13,854 nt of DNA, from assembly GCA_030641585.1 (NCBI GenBank), contig DAOWHE010000055.1, positions 1 through 13,854 on the forward strand, in the 5' to 3' direction. Positions 6,497 to 13,598 of this stretch are shown piece after piece (the stretch's first letter is position 1; every line of letters starts with the position of its first letter). The notes under the pieces are model-generated. The model saw only the letters and a list, made by a program, of their open reading frames with translations. It was not told the origin of the DNA and did not search any database. A program made the position numbers and the translations under genes. Source of the stretch: Dehalococcoidales bacterium. Lineage in GTDB: Bacteria; Chloroflexota; Dehalococcoidia; Dehalococcoidales; ARS1013.

Positions 6497-8554
6497 TTAG
6501 CCCTTCTCCGCCTGTCGCTGGGCGATGAGCTTCTGAGTAATTTGGGCCGGTACCTCTTCGTAGTGAGAAAACTCCGTTGTATAGCTGCCCCTGCCCTGGG
6601 TTATTGATTTGAGGTCAATGGCGTAGCGCAAGACCTCAGCCAGGGGGACTCTAGCCTCAATAACATTGTTGCCATCCTCAGGGTTCATACCCAGCACATG
6701 AGCCCGCTTGGTATTTAAGTCACCAATAATATCTCCGGTAAAGTCCCCGGGAGCCATCACCCTGATGTTCACCACCGGTTCCAGAAGGATGGGATGCCCG
6801 GCAGCCAGTCCCTTCTTGAGCGCCTGGGCGCCGGCGATTTTAAAGCATATCTCTGAGGAATCTACCGGGTGGAAGCTGCCGTCGTACACGGTTACTTTTA
6901 TGTCAACAACCGGGGAACCAGCCAGAGCCCCTTCTTTAGCCGCCTCGTTAACTCCCTTCTCCACCGCCGGAATATAATTCTTGGGTATAGTCCCACCCTT
7001 TATCTTCTCAACAAACTCCAGTCCACTGCCACGGGGTAAAGGTTCCAACTCTAGTAACACATGCCCATATTGGCCGTGGCCACCGGTTTGTTTCTTGTGC
7101 TTGTATTCCGCCTTGGTTGGCATAGTTATAGTCTCTTTATAGGGCACTTTGGGGATCTTTAAATTAACACCGACGCCGAATTTACGCAATATCTTCTCGG
7201 CAGCCACTTCAAGTTGAGTATCACCAAGCCCGGACAGAACGGTCTCATGGGTATCAGCCTCCCGGTGAACCTGAAGGGTAGAGTCTTCTTCAGCCAGCCG
7301 GGATAGTGCCGGGCCCAGCTTATCTAAATCGGCCTTGGTCTTGGGATGTACCGCCATACTGAAAATCGGTTGTGGGAAGGTAGCCGGCGCAATTTTTACA
7401 GGCTCTGTCTGACTAGTCAGTGTGTCGCCGGTACCAGTCAAACCCAGTTTAGCTACAGCACCTATGTCTCCCGCCCCAATCTGAGATACTGGTTCCTGGG
7501 TCTTACCTCTGAGAGCAAATAGCTGACCTATGCGTTCCGTTTCGCCCCGTGTGGCATTCAGGACATGGGAATTGCTGGTAATGACACCGCTATAAACTCT
7601 AAAGTAGGTAAGCTTACCGACATAAGGGTCGGCACTGGTCTTAAACACCAGGGCGGCAAGTGAGGCCTTGCGGCTTGGTTTAATCTCAGGCGCTGCCGAA
7701 TCGCCAGCTGTAACTATCTCTCGTTCCTTCGGTGATGGCAGATAACTATTTATGGCATCCAGGAGTGAGCTGATGCCCACATTTTGCAGCGCTGAGCCGG
7801 CTAATATCGGCACAACCCCGCCACTTATTATCGCCTGCCGCAGGCCAGTCGTCAGTTCCTCAAGGCTAAGCTCTTCACCGCCTAGATATTTATCCAGTAG
7901 AGCATCATCAATCTCAGCGATAGCCTCTACCAGCTTTTCACGAAAAGAACTGACCTGCTCACTTAGCGACGAGGGTATTTCAGTCTCCTTGGCCGGAGAA
8001 CCGATATATGCCTTCATTGTCAGCAGGTCAACTACCCCTTGGAAGTCGTTATGAGCGCCTATGGGTAAGCCAAGCGGCAGGCATTTAGAGCCAAACTTTT
8101 CTTGAAGTTCACTAACAGTTCGGTAGAAATTGGCATTCTCACGGTCCATCTTATTAATAAAGATAAGGCGAGAAAGGCCAGCTTCTTCACTGTAGGCCCA
8201 CACCTGCTCGGTGCCAACTTTAACGCCAGCAGTGGCAGAAACCACGATTATAGCTCCCTCCCCAACCCTGACCGCTGCCCTGACTTCACCGGCAAAGTCA
8301 GAATAGCCGGGGGTATCAACAAGGTTAATCTTGATCTCCTGCCACTTTAAGGGAAGCAGGGTCAGGTTTATGCTGATTTTGCGCTTTATCTCATCAGGGT
8401 CATAATCAGAGGTGGTGGTGCCGGCATCAACTTTACCTAATCGGCTAATCACCCCGGCGGTGGATAGGATTGCCTCTGCTAATGATGTTTTTCCGGCGCC
8501 ACTGTGGGACAGTAAAACGACATTGCGAATATTCTCCAGCCCATATTGCTCCAT
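6497..8554 (-). CDS. Elongation factor G-like translational GTPase (EF-G2 type)
   Basis: It is a ribosome-associated GTPase of the EF-G superfamily with the usual five-domain order. Domain I spans residues 1 to about 275, with P-loop SHSGAGKTS (16-24), DTPGYSDF (80-87), NKMD (134-137) and AGSA (252-255). Domain II lies at about 295-390 and domain III at about 394-470. Domain IV includes YKHKKQTGGHGQYGHV (484-499), and domain V starts at about 592 (EPVVNIRVMAPGDFTGDIIGDL). Three features mark the divergent EF-G2 group rather than the housekeeping translocase: HSGAGKTS instead of HIDAGKTT, no GITI-type switch I (EIKRKISI instead), and Tyr84 where EF-G has the switch II histidine. Its cellular role is poorly known, and a canonical fusA is expected elsewhere. 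The 685 aa length is slightly under that of EF-G. It is last in the operon, 27 bases after pcm; a GGAG about 11 bases before ATG 8554 is the likely ribosome site. Confidence 0.9.
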   Translation of the reverse strand: MEQYGLENIRNVVLLSHSGAGKTSLAEAILSTAGVISRLGKVDAGTTTSDYDPDEIKRKISINLTLLPLKWQEIKINLVDTPGYSDFAGEVRAAVRVGEGAIIVVSATAGVKVGTEQVWAYSEEAGLSRLIFINKMDRENANFYRTVSELQEKFGSKCLPLGLPIGAHNDFQGVVDLLTMKAYIGSPAKETEIPSSLSEQVSSFREKLVEAIAEIDDALLDKYLGGEELSLEELTTGLRQAIISGGVVPILAGSALQNVGISSLLDAINSYLPSPKEREIVTAGDSAAPEIKPSRKASLAALVFKTSADPYVGKLTYFRVYSGVITSNSHVLNATRGETERIGQLFALRGKTQEPVSQIGAGDIGAVAKLGLTGTGDTLTSQTEPVKIAPATFPQPIFSMAVHPKTKADLDKLGPALSRLAEEDSTLQVHREADTHETVLSGLGDTQLEVAAEKILRKFGVGVNLKIPKVPYKETITMPTKAEYKHKKQTGGHGQYGHVLLELEPLPRGSGLEFVEKIKGGTIPKNYIPAVEKGVNEAAKEGALAGSPVVDIKVTVYDGSFHPVDSSEICFKIAGAQALKKGLAAGHPILLEPVVNIRVMAPGDFTGDIIGDLNTKRAHVLGMNPEDGNNVIEARVPLAEVLRYAIDLKSITQGRGSYTTEFSHYEEVPAQITQKLIAQRQAEKG

Positions 8555-8581
8555 GTAATCACATACTCCACATCGTTTATT

Positions 8582-9220
8582 TTATTCTTCCTGCCAGGCA
8601 TCTTCACCAATTAGGGGGACAAAGCGGCAGCCGCCCAAGTTTTGAACCACATTCTTATCCCTGCCTTTGGTGATTTTATATAACTCCTGTTCATAACGAG
8701 AGCCTACCGGAACTACCAACCGCCCACCAATTACCAGCTGCTTAAGAAGGGCATCTGGTACTTTGGGAGCCCCGGCGGTAACTATTATAGCGTCATAGGG
8801 TGCCTCAGCCGGCCAGCCCAAAGTCGGCTCAGCAAGGTGCATCTTAATATTTTTGTAGCCCAGGCTATCAAGTGCCCTCTTAGCTTCCTTAGCTAGAGTT
8901 GGCAGGCGCTCTACTGTAATCACCAACCGGGCTAGTTCAGCTAGAATAGCTGCCTGATAGCCACTGCCGCTGCCGATTTCCAATACCTTTTCTTTGCCAG
9001 TAAGCTCCAGTGACTCCGTCATGAGGGCAATGATATAGGGCTGTGAAATTGTCTGACCGAGCCCGAGCGGAAGCGGCATATCTTCATAAGCCAGGTGCTG
9101 CTCCCCAGGCGGTACAAAACACTCCCGTGGTATACGAGACATAACTCCTAGCACCCGCTTATCCTTAATCTCTGGAGTGAGGTGTTTAATCAATCCAGCC
9201 CTTGCTGCCTCAAAGTCCAT
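8582..9220 (-). CDS. pcm: Protein-L-isoaspartate O-methyltransferase
   Basis: The enzyme uses SAM to methylate abnormal L-isoaspartyl residues of aged proteins and so starts their repair; it is cytoplasmic. The order of motifs fits the family. PRECFVPP and AYEDMPLPLGLGQTISQP are near residues 31-61, with GQTISQP at 55-61, the substrate and cofactor loop. SAM motif I VLEIGSGSGYQAAILAELA is at 79-97 and ITVERLPTLA at 101-110. PYDAIIVTAGAPKVPDALLKQL is at 141-162, then GGRLVVPVG. The 212 aa length is normal. One difference is that the usual GDG-T-LGWP loop reads AEPTLGWP (130-137), so the Asp of GDG is absent and a Glu stands beside its place. It lies 24 bases after the small tail-anchored gene and 27 before the EF-G-like gene in one operon. 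Confidence 0.93.
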   Translation of the reverse strand: MDFEAARAGLIKHLTPEIKDKRVLGVMSRIPRECFVPPGEQHLAYEDMPLPLGLGQTISQPYIIALMTESLELTGKEKVLEIGSGSGYQAAILAELARLVITVERLPTLAKEAKRALDSLGYKNIKMHLAEPTLGWPAEAPYDAIIVTAGAPKVPDALLKQLVIGGRLVVPVGSRYEQELYKITKGRDKNVVQNLGGCRFVPLIGEDAWQEE

Positions 9221-9244
9221 AACTTACGCTCCGCTGGGACAAGG

Positions 9245-9532
9245 CTAACTCCCCAACACCATAGCCAGCACTAAAAGAATAGCCAGCACTATCCCGGCCA
9301 GAATGCCGACTCTTCGTAACTCAATAAGTAGGTTGGGGCACTTAACAGGGGTTGGTGGCGGGGTCACCACATCTGTCAAAGGAGCGACCACCTTCTTGGG
9401 AGGAGCAACGGCTTTGTTGGTTAGGCTAACCGATTGCTGTTGGGAAACTAGGTTTGGATGACTTTGCCTGCCCTTCCTCTTTTTACTGTGAGGTGTGTGT
9501 TTACCTTTGCTGTGTTGTGCTCTGCTAGGCAT
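9245..9532 (-). CDS. Small basic, proline-rich, tail-anchored membrane protein of unknown function
   Basis: I do not recognise this 95-residue protein. Residues 1-27 are strongly basic and His/Lys-rich (SKGKHTPHSKKRKGRQS). Residues 40-64 are rich in Pro, Val and Lys (APPKKVVAPLTDVVTPPPTP). A single hydrophobic helix closes the protein (about 74-94, VGILAGIVLAILLVLAMVLG), so it should sit in the membrane by its C-terminus with the basic part in the cytoplasm. The ATG at 9532 has GAGAGG six bases upstream and the gene fits its operon exactly: 37 bases after xer and 24 before pcm. These points argue that it is a real gene. The basic tail could bind nucleic acid, ribosomes or acidic lipid, but nothing in the sequence proves this. 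Confidence 0.75.
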   Translation of the reverse strand: MPSRAQHSKGKHTPHSKKRKGRQSHPNLVSQQQSVSLTNKAVAPPKKVVAPLTDVVTPPPTPVKCPNLLIELRRVGILAGIVLAILLVLAMVLGS

Positions 9533-9569
9533 CCGCTACCTCTCTATAGTTTTATACTAACTTAATGGG

Positions 9570-10478
9570 CTACTTAGCTCTGGGATGAGCTCTATCATAG
9601 GTGCGGCGGAGGTGTTCTGAGGTTAAATGGGTATAAATCTGCGTGGTTGATATATTGGCATGGCCCAGTAGCTCCTGAACCGACCTGAGGTCAGCGCCGC
9701 CGCTCAGCATATGAGTGGCAAAACTGTGTCTCAGGGTATGCGGGGTAACCATTTTCCCTAGCCCGGCTGATTTGGCATAACCCTTCAATATCTGCCACAG
9801 ACCCTGCCTGGTCAGCCGGTCACCGCGACGGTTGAGAAACAGGGCACGCTCGGTATCGTTGTGTGCCAGTTGAGGGCGGACCTCTGTTATATACTTCTCT
9901 ATCACCTGAGCCAACTTGGGATAAATCGGTATCATCCGCTCCTTACTACCCTTGCCAAAACAGCGGACATAGCCATCTTCTGTATCTACATCACCCAGAT
10001 TCAAGGACACCAGCTCGCTGACTCTCATGCCACTGGCGTAAAGAAGCTCCAGCATTGCCCCATCCCGTTTAGCTTCCGGCGTTTTAAGCTTAGCCGGCCG
10101 CTCAAGCAGCTGGCGAACCTGACTGATTGAGATGGCATCAGGTAATGGCTTGCCAACTTTGGGTGAACTTATATTTTCGGTTGGGTTTTCCCTTATCTTG
10201 TCCTCGGCAAGTAAAAAGTTGAAGAAAGACTTGGCCGCAGCCACCTTGCGGGCTACCGTAGTGGCGGCGTAGTTTCTCTCCTTGAGATTAAGCAGATAGC
10301 TGAGTGTGTCCTGCCGATTAAAATTAGCCCACGACGGCATGACACCACGCCTGGTAGCCTCTCCCTCAACGAAGTCGGCAAGCTGGGTCAGGTCATTCTG
10401 GTAGGCAACTTTCGTATTTTCCGAAAAGCCCTTTTCAACAATAAGGTAGTTTAAAAAGCTTTTTATATCCTCTCTCAC
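9570..10478 (-). CDS. Tyrosine recombinase of the XerC/XerD family
   Basis: Site-specific recombinase, most likely the chromosome-dimer resolution enzyme acting at a dif site. The N-terminal core-binding SAM-like domain (about 1-105) includes FLNYLIVEKGFSENTKVAYQNDL. In the GTG-10481 numbering (303 aa) the C-terminal catalytic domain carries the full set: R153 in ASGMRVSEL, K177 in GKGSKER, H248 and R251 in PHTLRHSFATHML, H274 in LLGHANISTTQIYTHL, and the nucleophile Y283. QELLGHAN and the end YDRAHPRAK look more like XerC, but XerC and XerD cannot be separated safely here. Two GTG codons lie in tandem. AAGGAGG (10483-10489) is only 1 base from the one at 10481 and 4 from the one at 10478, so I prefer 10478. 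It heads a four-gene operon and there is no phage or transposon gene nearby, so a housekeeping role is favoured. Confidence 0.93.
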   Translation of the reverse strand: MREDIKSFLNYLIVEKGFSENTKVAYQNDLTQLADFVEGEATRRGVMPSWANFNRQDTLSYLLNLKERNYAATTVARKVAAAKSFFNFLLAEDKIRENPTENISSPKVGKPLPDAISISQVRQLLERPAKLKTPEAKRDGAMLELLYASGMRVSELVSLNLGDVDTEDGYVRCFGKGSKERMIPIYPKLAQVIEKYITEVRPQLAHNDTERALFLNRRGDRLTRQGLWQILKGYAKSAGLGKMVTPHTLRHSFATHMLSGGADLRSVQELLGHANISTTQIYTHLTSEHLRRTYDRAHPRAK

Positions 10479-10507
10479 CACGCCTCCTTGTCACCAGCTT
10501 ACTTCTC

Positions 10508-10535
10508 ATTTTAACATAACTAACAAACATTTCAA
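10508..10535 (-). promoter_or_regulatory. Promoter for the xer-tail anchor-pcm-EF-G2 operon
   Basis: On the minus strand, TTGAAA (10530-10535, 5 of 6) is followed by 16 bases and TAAAAT (10508-10513). A TGT directly before the -10 gives the TGn extension. Transcription should begin near 10501, about 20 bases before the recombinase start. Confidence 0.7.
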
Positions 10536-10557
10536 ATAGAGCAAGAGAAAGGCTTGC

Positions 10558-10586
10558 TTTGCCCATCTTATAGGCTATGCTAAAAT
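10558..10586 (+). promoter_or_regulatory. Extended -10 promoter for uvrC
   Basis: TGC-TAAAAT (TAAAAT at 10581-10586) is an extended -10. A weak -35, TTTGCC (10558-10563), lies 17 bases upstream. TTGCTT at 10554-10559 is better in sequence but 21 bases away. The transcription start would be near 10593, about 26 bases before the TTG start. Confidence 0.55.
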
Positions 10587-10618
10587 AGATTTAAGGCTGG
10601 CACTTTAAGAGGGTAAAG

Positions 10619-12445
10619 TTGACCGATAACCTACTAAAAAAGCAACTAGCGAGGCTACCAACCAGCCCCGGGGTCTATCTTATGAAAGATGCCGGAGGTA
10701 ACATACTGTATGTCGGTAAGGCGGCTAACCTCCGCAACCGGGTGAGGTCATATTTCGGCCAAAGACAGAAACTATCGCCAAAACTTGAGCGGATGGTCAC
10801 CCGTGTAGACGACATTGACTTCTTTGTTACTACCTCGGAAGAAGAAGCTCTTATCCTTGAGCTGAACCTGATAAAGAGACACCGCCCTCGTTACAACGCC
10901 CGGCTTAAAGACGACAAGAACTTCCCCTATCTCAAGATAGACTTAAGTGAGGACTGGCCCAAAGTGCAGATTACCCGTCGCCTGGCCGAAGACGGCGGCT
11001 GTTACTTCGGCCCCTTTGCCAGTGCCAGGTCAATCCGCCGAGCGCTAAAGGTGGTCAAAGAGATTTTCCCCTTTCGCTCCTGCTCCATAACTATCACCGG
11101 CACTCTTCCCCGCCCCTGTCTTGAATATGACATCCATCGTTGCGCCGCGCCCTGTATCAGCGGGGCTATCAGCAAGGAGGAATACGCCGAGATAATAAAG
11201 CAGCTAATTCTTTTCCTAGAAGGCAAGCAAGAGCTCGTAGTCCGTAAGCTTGAGAACAAAATGAGGCAGGCGGCTCTGGCTCTGGAGTATGAAAAGGCGG
11301 CCAGACTCAGAGACCAGATCCAAGCAGTAAAAAAGGTGGTTGAGTACCAGCGAATGGCCACTACTGTAAGCGGCGAGCAGGATGTTATTGCCTTTACTAA
11401 AGACAGGGGCCATACTTACGTCCAGGTCTTCTTTATTCGTGGCGGCAAGCTAATCGGCCGGGAGAGCTTTACCCTGCAGGGCACCCTCTCTGAAGAGCCA
11501 GAGCAAATAATGACCAGTTTTGTAAAACAGTTTTATGATTCCTCTCCTTATGTCCCGCCGTTAATACTGCTCCAGCACCCGATTGAAGATGAGGCTGTTA
11601 TTAAGAGTTGGCTCAAAAGTAAACGGGGAAGCCGGGTTAGGATTCTGGTGCCCCGCCGGGGCAATAAAAAGAACCTGGTTGATATGGTGACTAAAAACGC
11701 TCAAGCCAGTTTAGAACAGCTTAAAATCAAGCAGCTACCTGAGCCGGTAGCCTTAAGAGCTGCCCTGGAAGAAATAAAGAGAGAACTAGACTTGCCCCGC
11801 CTGCCCTCCCGCATGGAAGGCTATGACATCTCTAACATCCAAGGCAAAGCCGCCGTGGGCAGTATGGTGGTCTTTAGTGGGGGCAGGCCCAAGCCAGCTC
11901 ACTACAGACGCTTCAGAATAAAATCTGTGCCCGCTGCTGATGACTACGCCATGCTCAGAGAGGTAATCCGGCGGCGATTTGGTCGTTTAAAGAGCAGCCA
12001 GGCAGCAAATAGCTGGGCAATACTACCTGCCCTCATCCTTGTTGACGGCGGCAAGGGGCAGCTGAGTTCGGTGCTGAAAGCAATGCACGAGGCCCAAGTT
12101 GACGGCGTGCCTGTAGCCAGTTTAGCCAAGGAGAACGAAGAGGTTTTTGTCCCCAAAAGGGCTAAACCAGTCAGACTGCCTCGCAGCTCTCCGGGTCTTC
12201 AGTTACTCCAGCGCCTGAGGGATGAGGCGCACCGCTTTGCTCTGGGCTACCATCAGAGAATACGCAAAAAGCAAGCCTTTGCCTCAGCCCTTGATACTAT
12301 ACCCGGTATTGGGCCCAAGCGTAAACGCAGCCTGCTCACACAGTTCGGCTCGGTCCAGGCTATCCGGGAGGCTTCCTTAGAAGAGCTAACTGCCACCGAG
12401 GGCATGAGCCTGGGCCTTGCCCAAAAAATAAAGGAGTACTTATAA
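10619..12445 (+). CDS. uvrC: UvrABC excinuclease subunit C
   Basis: UvrC makes both incisions around a DNA lesion in nucleotide excision repair after UvrA/UvrB loading. It starts with TTG at 10619 behind AAGAGGG; no ATG fits the conserved N-terminus LPTSPGVYLMKD. The GIY-YIG nuclease domain (about 12-95, G18-V-Y20 and Y31-V-G33) makes the 3' cut. Cysteines 155, 167, 175 and 179 match the four-cysteine set of E. coli UvrC that has been linked to an iron-sulfur cluster. A UVR motif for UvrB binding is at about 206-241. The RNase H-like domain for the 5' cut has D403 (YDISNIQG), D476 (LVDGGKGQLS) and H538 (RDEAHRFA). A helix-hairpin-helix pair closes the protein (about 559-608, IPGIGPKRKRSLL). 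The 608 aa length is normal. The TGS GTPase gene follows after 87 bases. Confidence 0.97.
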   Translation: MTDNLLKKQLARLPTSPGVYLMKDAGGNILYVGKAANLRNRVRSYFGQRQKLSPKLERMVTRVDDIDFFVTTSEEEALILELNLIKRHRPRYNARLKDDKNFPYLKIDLSEDWPKVQITRRLAEDGGCYFGPFASARSIRRALKVVKEIFPFRSCSITITGTLPRPCLEYDIHRCAAPCISGAISKEEYAEIIKQLILFLEGKQELVVRKLENKMRQAALALEYEKAARLRDQIQAVKKVVEYQRMATTVSGEQDVIAFTKDRGHTYVQVFFIRGGKLIGRESFTLQGTLSEEPEQIMTSFVKQFYDSSPYVPPLILLQHPIEDEAVIKSWLKSKRGSRVRILVPRRGNKKNLVDMVTKNAQASLEQLKIKQLPEPVALRAALEEIKRELDLPRLPSRMEGYDISNIQGKAAVGSMVVFSGGRPKPAHYRRFRIKSVPAADDYAMLREVIRRRFGRLKSSQAANSWAILPALILVDGGKGQLSSVLKAMHEAQVDGVPVASLAKENEEVFVPKRAKPVRLPRSSPGLQLLQRLRDEAHRFALGYHQRIRKKQAFASALDTIPGIGPKRKRSLLTQFGSVQAIREASLEELTATEGMSLGLAQKIKEYL

Positions 12446-12449
12446 TTTA

Positions 12450-12476
12450 CCCTAAAAAATCTGCGATTTTTCAGGG
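12450..12476 (+). other. Hairpin between uvrC and the TGS GTPase gene
   Basis: CCCTAAAAAATC (12450-12461), loop TGC, and GATTTTTCAGGG (12465-12476) form a 12-base stem with one A-C mismatch, starting 5 bases after the uvrC stop. No T-run follows it, so it is not a classical terminator. It could act as an mRNA 3' stabiliser, a processing site or a partial attenuator before the next gene. Confidence 0.6.
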
Positions 12477-12482
12477 AACCTA

Positions 12483-12549
12483 GGAGAAAGCCATGTCAGC
12501 TAATCTGCCAAGACAAGGCTCTGGAGAAAGCCATGCCAGCTAATCTGCC
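12483..12549 (+). repeat. Tandem duplication (period 40) of the GTPase translation start region
   Basis: A 27-base segment containing ribosome site, ATG and the first codons occurs at 12483-12509 and again at 12523-12549, with one difference (T or C at 12496/12536). The spacing is 40 bases, so the two ATGs are in different frames. The second copy continues into the real gene. Confidence 0.9.
12493..12543 (+). CDS. Upstream mini-ORF (16 codons) produced by the start duplication
   Basis: The first duplicated ATG, with AGGAG in front (12482-12486), opens a frame encoding MSANLPRQGSGESHAS and stopping at TAA 12541-12543. Its first residues mirror those of the downstream protein (MPANLP). It ends 11 bases inside the GTPase gene in another frame. 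It may be translated, since its ribosome site is as good as the true one, but a function as a peptide is not implied. Its likely effect would be on initiation at 12533. Confidence 0.4.
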   Translation: MSANLPRQGSGESHAS

Positions 12550-13510
12550 CCCACAGTATTTTGAAGCTGAAAAAAGGTTCCGAGCGGCTAAAAACCCGCC
12601 GGAAAAGATAGCTGCCCTTGAGGAAATGATGGCTATTATGCCCAAGCACAAGGGAACCGACCACCTCCGTGCTGAGTTAAGAAGCCGAATGGCCAAGCTA
12701 ACTCAGCTGGCAGCCAAGAAATCAGGCGCCCAGCGGGCGTCTATGACTATTGACAAAGAGGGCGCCGCCCAGATAGCCGTAATCGGGCTGCCCAACTCAG
12801 GTAAATCTCAGCTGGTGGCTGCTATTACCAACGCCTCCCCAGCTGTAGCCGGATACCCCCTCACCACCCATAGCGCCACCCCGGGGATGATGGAATTTGA
12901 GAATATCAAGATACAGCTTATTGACACCCCACCCCTGCCACCACAATCTGCCCAGTGGTGGCTACCGCATATGCTCAGGCAGGCTGATGCCCTGCTGGTC
13001 ATGGTGGATTTAAGTAACGACCCGCTGGCTCAAGTAGAGACGAATATATCTGAACTTCTGAAGATGAGAATAGTAATCAGCGAGGCAAAGGCTGAGGAAG
13101 AGATGGGGACTATCTGGCGAAAGAAGGCTTTAATTATCGGCAACAAGATGGATTTAGATAAGGGTGCTAGAAACTATCAAGCCCTGCTTAGTAAATACCA
13201 GGGGCAACTGGCGGTGGCTGCCATCTCAGCCATAGAAGGCATGGGCTTAGAAGAGCTAAGGCTCAAAATCTATAAGATGCTTGATATTATACGGGTATTT
13301 ACCAAGATGCCGGGTAAAAAGGCAGACCTTACCGACCCGGTAGTCTTAAGAAGGGGAAGCACACTTAAGGATGCCGCCACCTCGGTGCACAAGGACTTTG
13401 GCCAAAAGCTGAAATTTGCCCGTATCTGGGGCTCGGGCAAGCACGACGGCATAATGGCAAAAAGAGACCATGTTTTGCAAGATGGTGATGTGATAGAGTT
13501 GCATCTTTAA
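12533..13510 (+). CDS. DRG/Obg-related GTPase with C-terminal TGS domain
   Basis: A cytoplasmic P-loop GTPase of the Obg/DRG superfamily. Residues 1-75 form a charged helical segment like the N-terminal helices of DRG proteins. The G domain follows: G1 GLPNSGKS (85-92), G3 D131-T-P-P134, where a Gly is usual in the fourth place, G4 NKMD (204-207), and G5 SAIEG (232-236). The stretch AGYPLTTHSATPGMM matches the DRG/Obg switch I region. About 253-325 is a TGS domain (IRVFTKMPGK, then ARIWGSGKHDG and HVLQDGDVIELHL), a fold found in threonyl-tRNA synthetase, RelA/SpoT and DRG, usually tied to RNA or ribosome contact. The exact role is not known to me; a ribosome- or translation-linked function is an inference. 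Length (325 aa) is a little under eukaryotic DRG. The start ATG has GGAG six bases upstream. It is probably co-transcribed with uvrC. Confidence 0.88.
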   Translation: MPANLPPQYFEAEKRFRAAKNPPEKIAALEEMMAIMPKHKGTDHLRAELRSRMAKLTQLAAKKSGAQRASMTIDKEGAAQIAVIGLPNSGKSQLVAAITNASPAVAGYPLTTHSATPGMMEFENIKIQLIDTPPLPPQSAQWWLPHMLRQADALLVMVDLSNDPLAQVETNISELLKMRIVISEAKAEEEMGTIWRKKALIIGNKMDLDKGARNYQALLSKYQGQLAVAAISAIEGMGLEELRLKIYKMLDIIRVFTKMPGKKADLTDPVVLRRGSTLKDAATSVHKDFGQKLKFARIWGSGKHDGIMAKRDHVLQDGDVIELHL

Positions 13511-13526
13511 ATACAGTAGGCAGGGA

Positions 13527-13556
13527 TTGTCAAGCATTTCAAGCGGTGATTAGGAT
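13527..13556 (+). promoter_or_regulatory. Possible promoter for the right-edge gene
   Basis: TTGTCA (13527-13532, 5 of 6) and TAGGAT (13551-13556, 4 of 6) are separated by 18 bases. The -10 is poor. The 88-base gap after the GTPase gene has no clear terminator, so read-through is also possible. Confidence 0.35.
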
Positions 13557-13598
13557 ACAGATACTATAGACATAGATAAAGCCATAGGGGGTTAACAG

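Noticed and set aside
7752..8054. 100-codon plus-strand frame inside the EF-G-like gene
   Set aside because: It is antisense to a conserved coding region and serine-rich, with no recognisable motif.
9570..10478. Tyrosine recombinase as the integrase of a mobile element
   Set aside because: Housekeeping neighbours, length and motifs fit XerC/XerD; no att-like repeats, tRNA target or phage genes are visible.
11002..11361. 119-codon minus-strand frame inside uvrC
   Set aside because: It lies wholly within the conserved UvrC frame, its protein is serine/arginine-rich without domains, and it has no ribosome site; a shadow frame.
12483..12549. Direct repeats as a CRISPR array or att site
   Set aside because: Only two copies with a 13-base spacer, both carrying a ribosome site and ATG; the pattern is a start-region duplication.
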